From positions 18,843,501 through 18,907,500 of the forward strand of contig NC_092650.1 of assembly GCF_032118995.1 (NCBI RefSeq): 64,000 nt of DNA. Reading direction: 5' to 3'. The stretch is from Asterias amurensis. Lineage: Eukaryota > Echinodermata > Asteroidea > Forcipulatida > Asteriidae. The notes under the pieces are model-generated. The model was not told where the DNA came from, searched no databases, and worked only from the letters and a program-made list of their open reading frames with translations. Numbering within the stretch: position 1 is the stretch's first letter; each line of letters begins with the position of its first letter. Position numbers and translations under genes: made by a program. Of the stretch, positions 10,401 through 21,480 are shown one piece after another.

Positions 10401-13400
10401 ACGTTAATGGGTTAAACCTTGCACAGAAAAATAGTGGGCCTAAATACAGAGTTAAAAAGTGAACCACAGACAGATAAAAGGGCATCTATATATACGTAAA
10501 AAAGAACACTAAACAACAACAAAAGTAAAAATGCAATAACAACAAAGGCGTTTAGATCCAGAATGATAAAACAACAACTCACCGCTCAAGCTTAATTGAA
10601 TGGCAGCCAGAACAAAAGAGCTGCCATACCTCCATGATGGATGAGCATGAGTGTGCGAGCTGATTCGAGTGGAGGGTACCACTTACAGGCCTGATACTAC
10701 ACTGAGGCCATTGCTTGGTGCCCTTGAAATGCTCTACATGTAGTAGAAATTTCCTCATAAAATGCCCCTTACCTAGGAGAAATTACCTTCGTGCCCTTGC
10801 CCTTTCAAAAAACGAAGCGTACAAGCCTGGTCTTAGTTGATGATGACTGAAGAAATAACACTTGGCACCATTTTGTAGGGGTCTAATCTTATCTTACTAT
10901 AAGGTGACTTATCGTGGAGGTGTACAGAGGTGATGGACCTAGCTGGTAGGCGAGTTTCTTGCATTTATAAAGGAAAGGCGAAGGTAGTCGAGGCCCAGAG
11001 TGAAAGTTAAGGAGATGTATAGGATTTTGGTGTTGGGGGAACTTTTGATTAAGAAATGATGTCTATATGCTGTTACACAAGTCAAACAAATTGAGCTCCT
11101 GGACAATTTAAAAAGAGTGATTTGAGGAGCTCAAATGAGCTCCAGAATGTTCTCAGGAGAGCGATTAAAAGAGCTCCTTGTACTTCTATAAACAAAAGTC
11201 TGATGTCACAGATGCACAGAGGAATAACATGAGTTTGGTGACATTATTTTTTAGAACACTGGGGACCTTATGAGGTCATAGCTTTAGAATGTGTGTGATG
11301 TGTTTATAGTGAAAATTGGGAGTGAGCCTTAATGTGCGCACAGTGGCCTAAATCTGTGTTGATTCAACAGCGCCCTCTCTTGATATTTTGCTATTCGCGA
11401 TAAACCTTATTCTAGAGTAGATGATCTCAATACCACTAGACCACCGAGCTTGCCTGGTTGCTTCCATAGGTACTTGGACATGACAGGTACTCTGTACTTG
11501 GATGGAGTGATGGTGGTATCATAGGCATTATCATGGCAGCTACGTATCCAGACCATGTACAGAAACTACTAGTGTGGGGAGGCAATGCATATTTCACTGA
11601 AAAGGATATCCAAGCTTATGAGGGTATGTATGTAGGCAGGGTCTCATGTTGAGCTGCCCGATGCACCAGACTCAAATACATGGCTAAGTTATTAGGGTAA
11701 TGGTGCAAATCCAGGTCAAGACACATGGGTTCTTGAGCAAGACTCGTATTGCTCCATGGTTCCCACCCAGGGGTAAATATCCAAGCTTATGAGGGTATGT
11801 ATGCAGGGTCTGATGGGTGAGCTGTCTGGTGCACCAGACTCAAGCTCTGTTGGTTAAGTCATCTCTCAGGGTGATGGTGCGAATCCAGGTCATGACACAT
11901 GGGTCCTCGAGCAAGACTTTTATTGTTCCATGGTTTCCACCCAGGGGTAAATGGTAATGGGCCATGCATGAGGGCAGAGCTGGTTCTTGTGATTGATTTT
12001 AGCTTGGTGGGCCACTAGTACCCCAGTCCAGTTACATGTACCTTGTGATGGTTTGCGAGTAGTTTGCAACCAATTTCGAGGTATTTTCTGTCTGGGTTCC
12101 TTGAAGACGCACTCCTTAATGTCCATAATTGTTGTAATTATTATTTGTTCATCCTATCACAGCATCTACAAGAAAGATTAGTTTTCTTTTGGCCAGTATA
12201 AACTCATCGAGTCCGGCTACATATCATAGCCTTCTTGTTGTTATTATTTGTTAGGGTTAATAACAAATTCAGAGAGTTAACACACTCTGATTGGTCATGT
12301 GGGTGTGAATTTACAATGTGCTATCACACTGTTATTGCCTGATTATTAATTATCTCCTGCTAAGTATTTTTTAGCATTATAATGGATTGCATATTTTAAT
12401 GTAAAATAAATAAATAATTTTTTTTAGCTTGATACCAATAGGCCTACCAGAAGAAATAAATACAAAGTTTGGGATAAATTTTAGAAATGGATTACTAAAA
12501 TGCAATAAATATTAGTAAATGGTATTTAAGATATTTTAGGTTAATATCAATAATATCAATAATAAACAATAGGCTGATAATAATTTTCAGATATAGATTC
12601 CAGGTTTATGATCCATTCTCTTTACTGTTTAGGATGGTTTTAAGATCCACCAGTTGGTATTATAATTAACGTTTGGTGGAGATAATTAATGACCTAATAA
12701 TCAGTAAGATCTGAGATTTCTTGGTCAAAATTTCGGAAATAAATCACAGTCTATAACAATTTTCAGAAATAGATTCTAAGTTTGTAATAAAATTTCTAAA
12801 TATGTTAGCAATAGTTTTTAAAAGCCCAATTGATAGGAATATCTGACGGAAAACATAAATTATATATTGGTTATATTTTTGGGGGTATAAGATGAACTAC
12901 ATGATTTTCTCTCAAAGTTATACCTGAAATGATAAAACTAAACAAACTGTGGTACTACATTTTAAATTTTCTTTTTATAAAGCAACAAGAGACATTTCAA
13001 AGTGGAGCAAGAGGATGCGTGCTCCAATGGAGGAGATGTACGGCGCGGAAAACTTCCAGAAGCTCTGGAGTGGTTGGATAGACGGCGTGCAGAACATCAT
13101 GGTGGAGAATCGTACAGATGTGTGTATGGACGACTGCAGAAAGATAACCTGCCCAACGCTCATCATCCATGGGGAGAAGGATGCCATGGTGCCCAGTGAA
13201 CACCCACTGTACTTAAACCAGAACATCAGAGGATCGAGGTGGGTCATCGATTGCATTAATCAAAGTTTAACTTTCCTTCGGAACACAGTGTTTCAAGAAA
13301 TTGTTTGACTTTGTTGTATTTGGTACTGAGGACAATTTCACAGAGCACTGGTTTTGAGTATAAAGATGTGCTAGTGTGGCAGCAGAATCTGTCACCCTGG

Positions 13401-14289
13401 AGATTCAGTCCCTCCATATGACCAACTGTGTACAAACTTCTTGTGATAGCGCCCTCTTTTGAAACCTCTTGCTACAGCCCATCGTAATTTCCCATGCTGG
13501 GGTCAGAATCTCTGGCAGGCAGAATTCCCTGGGACACCGGCTCATTTTCAAGAAGCCCAAATTTGTCCATGATTCTCCTCTTTTTCCTGACCTCCTTTGG
13601 CGTCCAGTTGCTCAACGTATCCATCTCCACACTCTTGTTCACGCATATAAGTCTCCCAACAACCTGAGTCTCCTAGCGAAAGTCTTTATTGTATTGTCTC
13701 TGATCTTTTGTAGGTGATTCTCTTGATGTTCCCAGATCTCCCATTCAGGCTGTTGTCGAAGCATTTTCTGTCCCTCAGCTTTGGCATTAGACTTACGTGC
13801 CACTCATGTTAGGAACTCACATAGTCTTGCTGCTTTCAAAAAGGCCCTCAAGACTTATCTCATCTCTTGTCGTAATGTTATCTGGGTTTATCCAGTCAGC
13901 CCAAACCAAACCAATCTTTCTCTTCTATTCCTTTTCCAGCGCTTTGTATCCTTTGGTTAAGGTGCTTTGAAAATGTCCTGTTTATTATTATAGTGGCTTT
14001 TATTGTAATATCAACCAATTATTGTAATTTTTATATATATTTTTTTAATTTGTCAATTTCATATTAAAATACAAAATTACAAAAAATTTATATGAACAGG
14101 ATGAAACTCAATAGATTTAATAGGTTATTTATAAGTGGCAATTATTTTTTTAAATTGTGTCTTTGTTTTATCAACTTCTTTCGCAGACTTCTGATGATGG
14201 CCGAGGGGAAACACAACCTGCACATGCGCTACGCAGAAGAATTCAACAAACACGCTGAGATTTTCTTGGACAGCTCAAACACCTCTTAA
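7485..14289 (+). CDS. BPHL: BPHL, valacyclovir hydrolase-like serine hydrolase
   Basis: Six exons join in frame with GT-AG sites: 7485-7597, 9724-9818, 10092-10258, 11470-11623, 12983-13238, 14187-14289; 295 residues (human 291). BPHL is an alpha/beta-hydrolase that cleaves amino-acid esters of alcohols and drugs, and hydrolyses homocysteine thiolactone. Visible signatures are KVAVNG and HPVLLLPGAVGSG near the fold's start, DPRGYGKSRPPERDFP, the nucleophile elbow GWSDGG (Ser138), the acid in HGEKDAMVP (Asp243) and the base in EGKHNLH (His271). The first 38 residues are basic, hydroxylated and lack acids, as in a mitochondrial presequence. An in-frame stop just upstream supports the start. It ends tail to tail with TONSL. 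Intron 4 begins with a tandem duplication of the exon 4 donor. Confidence 0.93.
7618..7749. mobile_element. 132-bp MITE, copy 1
   Basis: Inverted ends of about 35 bp: 'ggaaaagtttccgtatggcg' on the left and the complement of 'cgccatacagaaagttatcc' on the right, both followed by 'ccaacactttttca' or its relative. It sits 20 bp after the BPHL exon 1 donor. A second copy of equal length is at 37362-37493. Confidence 0.75.
8195..8410. repeat. Short telomere-like tract and degenerate GTCGAGTTGTC array
   Basis: 'gggttagggttagggttagg' (about 3.5 TTAGGG units) lies at 8195-8220. From 8287 to 8410 the word cgtcgagttgtc and variants recur about seven times at irregular spacing of 15-25 bp; an inverted copy, 'acaactcgacggatgg', lies near 8092. 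All are within BPHL intron 1. Confidence 0.6.
8558..8726. mobile_element. MITE with 30-bp inverted ends
   Basis: Left end 'aagcccggttcatacctccc' is inverted on the right as 'agtatgaaccgggctt'; the next bases 'gcgaatgcgaa' and 'ttcgcattcg' also pair. About 169 bp, no coding capacity, in BPHL intron 1. Confidence 0.65.
9853..9896 (+). repeat. Single end of the CGATAACG fold-back MITE
   Basis: 'cccactgcagcgataacg' with 'ataacgagaacgac' matches one terminus of the complete element at 42697-42857. No second end is present nearby. It lies in BPHL intron 2. Confidence 0.5.
10293..10460 (-). mobile_element. LINE 3'-tail-like relic with ACAAT microsatellite
   Basis: On the minus strand 'ggacaataaagttttattg' runs into (ATTGT)n, the usual appearance of a LINE 3' end with a short tandem tail. 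The adjoining sequence to about 10.9 kb may belong to it but shows no reading frame. A plus-strand analogue with (ATTCT)n is near 20655-20690. Confidence 0.35.
11606..11952 (+). repeat. 171-bp tandem duplication copying the BPHL exon 4 donor
   Basis: 'atatccaagcttatgagg' followed by 'gtatgtatg' occurs at 11606 (the real end of exon 4 and its donor) and again at 11777. The following SINE-like sequence ('caccagactcaa...cacccaggggtaaat') is also doubled. The second unit has no matching acceptor upstream, so it is a decoy donor inside intron 4. Confidence 0.8.
11640..12115 (+). mobile_element. tRNA-derived SINE-A, duplicated
   Basis: 'ctgtctggtgcaccagact', 'aagtca', 'gatggtgcgaatccaggtca' and 'cacatgggtcctcgagcaag' follow the order of SINE-A: tRNA(Leu)-like head with B-box, then the 'tgtcctt-agcaagac' body. 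The tail 'ggttcttgtgattgatttta' is shared with 27170-27450. The tandem duplication above has doubled the head. Confidence 0.5.
13480..14010 (+). mobile_element. L2-like LINE 3' relic
   Basis: Short frames resemble the C-terminus of L2/CR1 reverse transcriptases: a stretch reading NSHSLAAFKKALKTYLIS at about 13811-13863 and an untranslated end with 'gctttgtatcc...ggtgctttgaaaatg'. Several frame changes separate the pieces. It lies in BPHL intron 5. Confidence 0.55.
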
Positions 14290-14349
14290 GCAAGTGAGAT
14301 TCAACTTTCTAGGCTGGGTGAACAACGCAAGTTGTTTAGTCGAGATCAA

Positions 14350-14355
14350 AATAAA
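14350..14355 (+). terminator. AATAAA poly(A) signal of BPHL
   Basis: AATAAA lies 60 bp after the BPHL stop codon, the nearest canonical signal on the coding strand. Confidence 0.45.
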
Positions 14356-14702
14356 AGTGAGTTGAACAAGCACTCGGAGAAGACGGACCTTTCTTGTGTT
14401 ACGTGTCAAGCCCAATTTACACGAGAGCTTTTTAACCAACATGTTATGCGATATTTCGCATCCAGGATAAAAAATAGCAAAACCCACTCGTGTAAAAGCT
14501 ATCCTGGTTATGGAATAGCAAAGGATTCTGACTAAAAAATGACTGCAGTCGTGACCAACTACATAAAATCGCAACTAGGTTATAATCGCACAGATCGGCC
14601 GCCTGAAACGACTCAACTAAGTACCCTTATTTTGCTGTCGTAGTATGCCTGCGTAAAACGCGTTGCGTGCCACGGATTGTCACATGCTATGTTTGCGGAT
14701 TT

Positions 14703-14885
14703 TCAGTCTGTCCAATTGTTGTGGCACTTTTCTGCAGTTTGTTTGCCTTCAAGTTTTTCTGAGACAGCCTTCCAAACTTTTTGGTTATAAACCAATCCCT
14801 CCATCTTTTTCTGCACTTCTTCAGTCCCCATGATCCATGCCCATATCGTATTATTTGTTGAAATTGGCGGACAGTTGGCGGCCAT
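14703..14885 (-). pseudogene. Myb/SANT-like DNA-binding domain fragment
   Basis: A 60-codon minus-strand frame contains EEVQKKMEGLVYNQKVWKAV and then a SEKLEGKQTAEKCHNNW motif, the spacing of a Myb/SANT-like three-helix domain as in PIF/Harbinger accessory proteins or MADF/trihelix factors. The first helix is poorly matched and a stop follows directly. No transposase frame is nearby. It may be a transposon relic or, less likely, an exon of an unseen gene. Confidence 0.35.
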
Positions 14886-16856
14886 AACAAAAGTTATCGG
14901 TAATCAGCGCTCCTGTGAAAAAGGTTTAAGTGTACTTTTTACTCGACTGAAATCAAAGCTATTTATCAAGTTCATAGTCAACGTTTTTCAGATAATTACG
15001 GAATAAGGTATTGTATTCAGTTGAAAGACAACTGGGCTTGTCCTGTGACCAAACGTGAAAACTAGGGTCCATTGGCTCATTTTTAAACCCTGATATTATG
15101 GGTTTGATTACTTAAATCTCTACTTATTTTTTTACGATGTAGGTCGACTAATTAAAGTAGGATCGCTCGCTTAAGCTAACTTTAGGGAACAGTGGCTTTC
15201 CTGTATAGAAAGGCAAGTGTTTTCACAGGTCTTTTCCCTGTTGGGGTCATTCTGGACCATTTTTTTGCATGGATTTTGCATGGTTGCATGCCGAATTGAA
15301 ACGAGGTTGTCTGAGTTTTATTTTACAAGATCTTGATGTTTGGTTTTACTAAGCTCTCTTAAGCAGTCTGTAGCGTTTAAAATTGTTTTATTTTATGATT
15401 TCTTTGAGTTTGATCTTTAATTTAAAATTTTCGATCGGATATGCTGGGCCGTGTACTAGATGAACACTGCGAGTGACAAATCGAGAATGGATTTAACACA
15501 CACAGGAGACAAAAGTTTTTATGACATTGACAATAATTGTGTCAAATTTATTTTGGTACTTAGCTGAAGTATACTTAATATGAACAAAGAAAAGGCCTAT
15601 AGTACATTACCATGTATTCTTATATTGCTAAAATAATTATAAAAGTAATTAAATTACTGGACAGTTTATTTTCACCAAGTGAAATTGCTTTCTAAATTCT
15701 AGATGGAAATTAATTGCTACTTATTCAGGTATGAATGCACCTCGGAAAAATGCGCGTCCTCCATTTCCACCATTTTTGTCATTTTTTGCTCTCTATGGGG
15801 CGCGCTGGTACCCCCTCTATTGTGTCATGTTTCTGATACGCTTTGAAACTCAGGAATTCTTCAGAGGATTTTTTTCTGATATTTCTGAGGGCAAAAATAA
15901 ATAAGAAATTAGACTAAAGTAGGAAGAATATCATGGCAGAAAAAAAAGAAGATTTCAGGCGGCACTTTTGTACAAGAGGAAAATTGTGTGTTAAAGTAAG
16001 GAACATTTGGGGGGGGGGGGGAGGTATGACACTTGGCCCTTGAAAAAAAAGTAGGAACATTTTGTCAAGTATAAATGGGGTTGACCTTCATATGTGGTGT
16101 AGACTCAAATAGACTTTCAGGCTACTATCACGATTAATTCTGATATTTCCCATGGGCAGAAAAAACCTAGCAGAAATTAGACAACGGTAGGAAGAATTTC
16201 ATGCTTAAAAAGGGAGAAATCGGAGGCAATGGTTATTTTTACAAAGTAATCGTGAGAATCCTGGTTTAGGTTAAAATTAACTTCTCAATTCTAACAAACA
16301 TTTGTCTTCCTGGTTATTTTTGTTGTGCTTTGTAAAAATGAATCAAATAAATGAAGTTGTGGTAACTGAACTTTGAAGGCTTCACTTTCCCCTTCTTTTA
16401 CTATCAACAGAGTGGTCAAAATTGCAAAAAAGAAACGCCTTGGCTAGGGCAAGCCACGCCCATTTTGGAAACTTTAAAAATAAAATTCCCTTTTCCTGAA
16501 TAAGCTTTGTATTGAGCCCTTCTTGATGAGAACACATCAAACCAAGTCCTTAACAATGCCCTGTTGTCGTCCATAAACATAAGGGTTTGCCCTAAACCTT
16601 TTTTCATTGCTGGCCAGCAGGACCAGTTAGTTTGTTGTTTCACGTCTTCTTTGAGAAAAGACTCCTTTGCGAAAGACTCTGCTTGAGTCAAAACGTTAAG
16701 ACGTTTTCTTTTCTTTTGCATTTAGGTTGGTAAAGCAGAAGCTTTTTCACTGGGCCATATTCCAAGTTTTTCCCTTGCAACATATTTCCCATGATTTCTT
16801 CTAGCAAGCATACCTCACAAGGTTTTGCAGAAGTGTTCCAGTCGCTACCACTCTAA

Positions 16857-19800
16857 TCATTCCCTGACATACAGCACACATCGTGTTGAGTCCACATGAT
16901 GCATCGCGACGTTCCCATGTGCCTCTTCCCACACGCCGATCAGTAACTCGCAATCCCCCTTGCTCAGTTTGTTCCCACACATCCGAAGCCCCTTCAGGGG
17001 AGCCCTCTTGTGGCCATCCTGGACCAGGTTGAGCGACAGCGATGCGAAGAAGTCCGTTGAGAGAGGCGTTCGTAATCCACAGCCGGACAGATCGAGAGAT
17101 TCTAGTGGGGGTTGGGACCTTGCGGTTACCTGGAGAAGTTGGCAGATGCTGGCTTCGGTGATGTTTGCATTGCTTGATAGGTCAAGGGTTGTTAGCTGGC
17201 TGCTTGCTGGTAAACATCTGGTCAAGAAGAAACACAGCAATCAATAAAAGTCTACTCTGTGTGGTGCCACGGATATCGATTTTATACATCATTTTCCCCA
17301 GAATTGTATTTTGTTTGTAATGTCTAAAGCCTTGGTAGTGTTGTAACTCTCGGCGTTTTTGCCTGCAAGGTTTTGTTCATTGATGTATCTTTAATCACTA
17401 CAAACCGTCTTAAAAATACAGCCCTTCCCTCCAACCCCCACCCCTGTCCCCCCATTCATTGTTTTCACCTTGCTTTTTGCTGTGTGCTTTCTGACCCTCT
17501 CGCTTTCTCTATGCATGTATTTCAAATTGACTTCTTATGTTACCCTTATATACCTGTTCATGTGCTGTGTTGCCATTTAGCCTTCAAGAAAGACTCTGCT
17601 AGGGTTCAAATGTCAGGCAATAAACTATTTTGTGCATTCATACCATCGGTCCTTTTGGGTGGTAAGCAGTTTGCAACAGCCGACTCTATTTTCTCTATTA
17701 TTCTGACACTAAGCAGAACCCAACTTATCCTAACTAAGGGTCGAGTTTCGGGTGTCTGGTTTTTCCCGCCTCTCAAATTGTGGAAATGATGAGTGCTGGT
17801 GATTTTTCAATGTTAATCTAGACTCGGCTGGAAACTGGTGACTTACCTGTTAATATCAAATATATCTTGATCACCAAGTTGACATCCCGACAGACGTAGC
17901 TCCTTCAGTGAACAATCCGGCTATGAAAGGGGAAGATATCAAAAGTGGAATTACATCTTATAGTCCAGATCTGTATAATCCTGCTTTATTGGACGAAGCC
18001 CTCTTTCCCTAACTTCAGTTCTCTTCTGGCACTTGTCATTCTAGTCCATGTTGCCGTGGTTGACTCCCCATCTCCTTTTCTGTCTTCCTCATTTTCTCCT
18101 TTGAGTTTTTTGGGTTCATCTGGGTCCAACTTTCATGGCTCTTACCCCAGAATTATGTGCTCACTTACCGAGCCCTTTATAAGCACATAATTTTAAGAGA
18201 TGTTAGCACAGAGTTCGGCAGTAAGCAAACAAATTGGGCATGTTGGCAACACAAGGACAAACCCCTTCTGTTGGGGAAATGCACTTGGTTCTTCCGTCAC
18301 AGGGCAAGTGCACAATTTATGCGCTAAGAATGCCTAGTAATGCCCGTACACACTTTTACAAGCAAAAACTTACTGCTACACTGAAATATGCTTGATGTAA
18401 GCGGCGATCCTTTGCTTCTGTTAAAGCCATTGGACTCTTTCGGTAAACAGTTATTGTCCAAAGGCCCACACTTCGTGTATCACAGCTTATATATAAAATA
18501 AAAAACCTGTGAAATTTAGGCTCGATTGGTGATTGGAGTCGGGAGAAAATAACCGGAAAACCCACTCTTGTTTCCGCACGTTTCGCCGTGTCATGACATG
18601 TGTTTACTATATACCGTAATTCTCGACTGATAATTGTTGTAATGTTTTCTCAAAAAGTAAAGCATTTCACGGAATAATATTTCAAGAACTTTTACCATTA
18701 CCGTCTGTAAACCCTGTAAGTTATTTGTAAATCTGTGAACTTTTTTTTCTGTTGCGAAAATGTATAATGGCTTTAAGCAGAGCCATGAAATTGGGCTCGG
18801 AAGTCTTGCTTTCTTTCTAAGTCAAGTGCCCTTACCCAAAATAATATTTATTTTTTCTCAAGAAATTCAAAAAATATCTCACCAGTGAGAGATAAGCCAC
18901 GAGATGCTTGGCTAGGTTGCTCCCCGCTGATGATACGATGACGCAGGATAGATCAAGCAATGACACAACCTCTGATGACAGACACCTTAGGAGAAGCTCC
19001 ACCCCGGTGGAGCCTAGTGCATTATGGGAGATGTGTAGAGTCCGTAGATTGTTTGCACCTGGGACATCAATGCAAATGACAGAAAAGTACAACATTGTTC
19101 AGGGCATGTTTGGTTTGTGGTCATGTGGTGCATTGCTGTGAAAATTGCTCTTTTAAGAACGCTCTGGCTATTGTTGCAGAAAATCTACTTTTAAGAATTG
19201 GATTACTACAGAGTTCAAATAATAATTATTTGTAACTGGAATACACAATCCGAGCTGATTAGTAACGTTTCTCAGATTACAATCTGGTGCGATAAAAACT
19301 GATACCTTTTTCCATTAACCACATTACTTCCAAGTAAAATTACTTCCAAGCTCTCAAAAGCTGATGTACTTCTAACCAAGTAAATTTTGAATAGCTATTA
19401 ATTTAAGGAGTGAGTACCAAACAGATACCTTCCCCTCTTAGAGTCTTATTGCCGAAATACAAAGCAAGAAGATACACTGGATTTTTAAACAAAGAATAAC
19501 AGAGTATATATAGGATTTGAACTGCCTCGCAATCTCAGTGATCTAGTTGGTAAGACACTGCTCTAGAAATACAAAGGTCGTGGGTTCGAATCCCACCCGA
19601 GTAATAATGTCTGTGTTTTTTTTCTACAGAACAAGGGAAAGTACTGTAGTACGTAGTGTAGTACTGAGTGCTAACACTCATTGGTAAGGGTAAAACCAAA
19701 ATTAATAATAACAGAGAATCTAATCTTACCCTGAAATGCTTCGGTGAGCGCCCGTCGATGAAGCTGAAAGAGTTTGGTGGTGAGGTCACATGAGGTCAAG

Positions 19801-21480
19801 ACGAGGTTTGAGAGAAGGCTGCAGTGTTGGATGAGAGCAGCGAGGTACGGGGCGCATGCGTCTGTTAGTGGGTTGTAGCTTAGGTTCAACTCCTCTAGAA
19901 GCTGTAGTAATATGAAAGGAAATAGCATTTTTGGAAGAGGGTACACACCTGTTAACGCTTGCTTTCCCCCTACCACTTGAGAATTCCCTCTTTTCCATTT
20001 TGACTGGCGCCTTTATGGAATGGTTTTATATCAGACTCAGTGCGCCTTTACAAATGCTGTGTTATTATCATTATTTCTTTTAATTCATTCTGGTCGTGAA
20101 GCCAAGGACTCTCAAAAACGTGAATGTAATCACTGCACTAGCCAAGAACCCCATGGAGAGAAGGAAAGAAATGGCAGTTTTAAATGTGAGAGAAAAAAAA
20201 ACACCCAGAAAATCATTTCAGGGAAAACCCATGCAGTGCTGTTGTTGCTTTTGTGGGGTTTGTTCTGTACACATGTGTATTTGTTTATCTCTTGTTCTGT
20301 GTTTTGCTTTTACTACAGGGTCCCCAGGGAGAATAGTGTTTTTACACTGATGGGGGTATCTTGTATAAATAATACGTAATGATAAAATACTTTAGTCAGG
20401 TAGGGACCGTAACCTAATACACGTAGTGCCCCCGGCACGATTCGAACCATGGTCCTAGAGGTGGAAGGCAAGGAAAAATACCACTACGTCAATCTGATCA
20501 CCGTTTGTTTTGGTTCCTCTTGTTACAAATGTTTGTGTCCTATAACTATTGTAGCTATGGTAAATTTTTAGTGTGTATTTTTATATCACATATTTTTAGA
20601 CACGCAAAACCAAAACGCATTTCACTGTACAAATATTTTTCTTTTTTTTTACAAGTGACAATAAAACATTATTCTATTCTATGCTATATTTTTCTGACAA
20701 ACGAGACTTTTTTTTAATGATGTGATGTCACTGAGGCAACCAGGAATGTAACAGCCAGTCTGGATTTCATTGTTAACAGGCCTTGAACTGCCCTCTTGAT
20801 GGGGCAAGGCAATCTTCCTCTAGTATGGGGCACTTCTTGGAGGCAAATATATTATTATATTTGTATTGGATTTTTGCCAAGGGCACCACGGGGCAATTTT
20901 GGGGGGTAAATTTATGGTTTCACACACAGTCGATAACTTGTGAACATCAGTTGTGGTGATGGAGGTTTGAAGTTCTCAAGAACTTATACCGTTTGTTTCC
21001 TGTGAATCATTGTTCTTAGTTTTGTTTCTTTGCTGTTTTTTGATACGGTAGGGTTGCTTTGTGGGTGACGGACCGTATAGTGTTCGCATTTTGTTTTGCA
21101 TCAAAAGGAGGACTCAATAATTACCTCAATTGGTTTGGAGCTACCCTGCCCCAGTGCAGCTGGCCCGACATGTTCCCCTCCGATATTCCTCTCCGTTAAT
21201 CCTTCCTGCAGTAGCTTCAATCCTTCCTGACTGATCCCGTTACAGCTTAGATCCAGCACGGCCAGATTGGGCAGACTCTTGAGGGCGGCAGCCAGGGTCG
21301 GCACTTCCGCGTCGCTGACGCGGTTGCCCGGCAGGATCAACTTCCGGAGGGAGTACTGACACTGGAGGGCGAGGAAGAGGGGCTTGAGGTGGGGGGCCTT
21401 CAGGGCTAAGCTGTGGAGCTCCAGGGTGGTCGGTGTGGACTGGGATTGCTGGAGGTGAATGAGAATCTTGGGGTGTTCCA
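16857..21480 (-). CDS. TONSL: TONSL exons 19-23, leucine-rich repeats and C-terminus
   Basis: Exons: 21125-21480, 19730-19901, 18883-19058, 17847-17920, 16857-17217. LRR units are plain: [113 protein letters not shown]. The LRRs of the family contact MMS22L-side partners and RAD51. The protein ends [13 protein letters not shown] then TGA at 16857. The acceptor of exon 19 has a near-identical copy 174 bp upstream. Confidence 0.92.

Larger units (their letters stand above)
14290..16856. other. Convergent intergenic region BPHL-TONSL
   Basis: The two genes converge here. Apart from the BPHL poly(A) signal and a Myb/SANT-like relic at 14703-14885, I see no gene. A poly-G run lies near 16011. Around 15865-15985 and 16135-16215 a related pair occurs ('ttctgatattt', 'gaattagac', 'gtaggaagaat'), an old diverged duplication. 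Confidence 0.45.

Noticed and set aside
17373-17789. 138-codon plus-strand frame
   Set aside because: Lies in a TONSL intron, low-complexity composition, no motif recognised.
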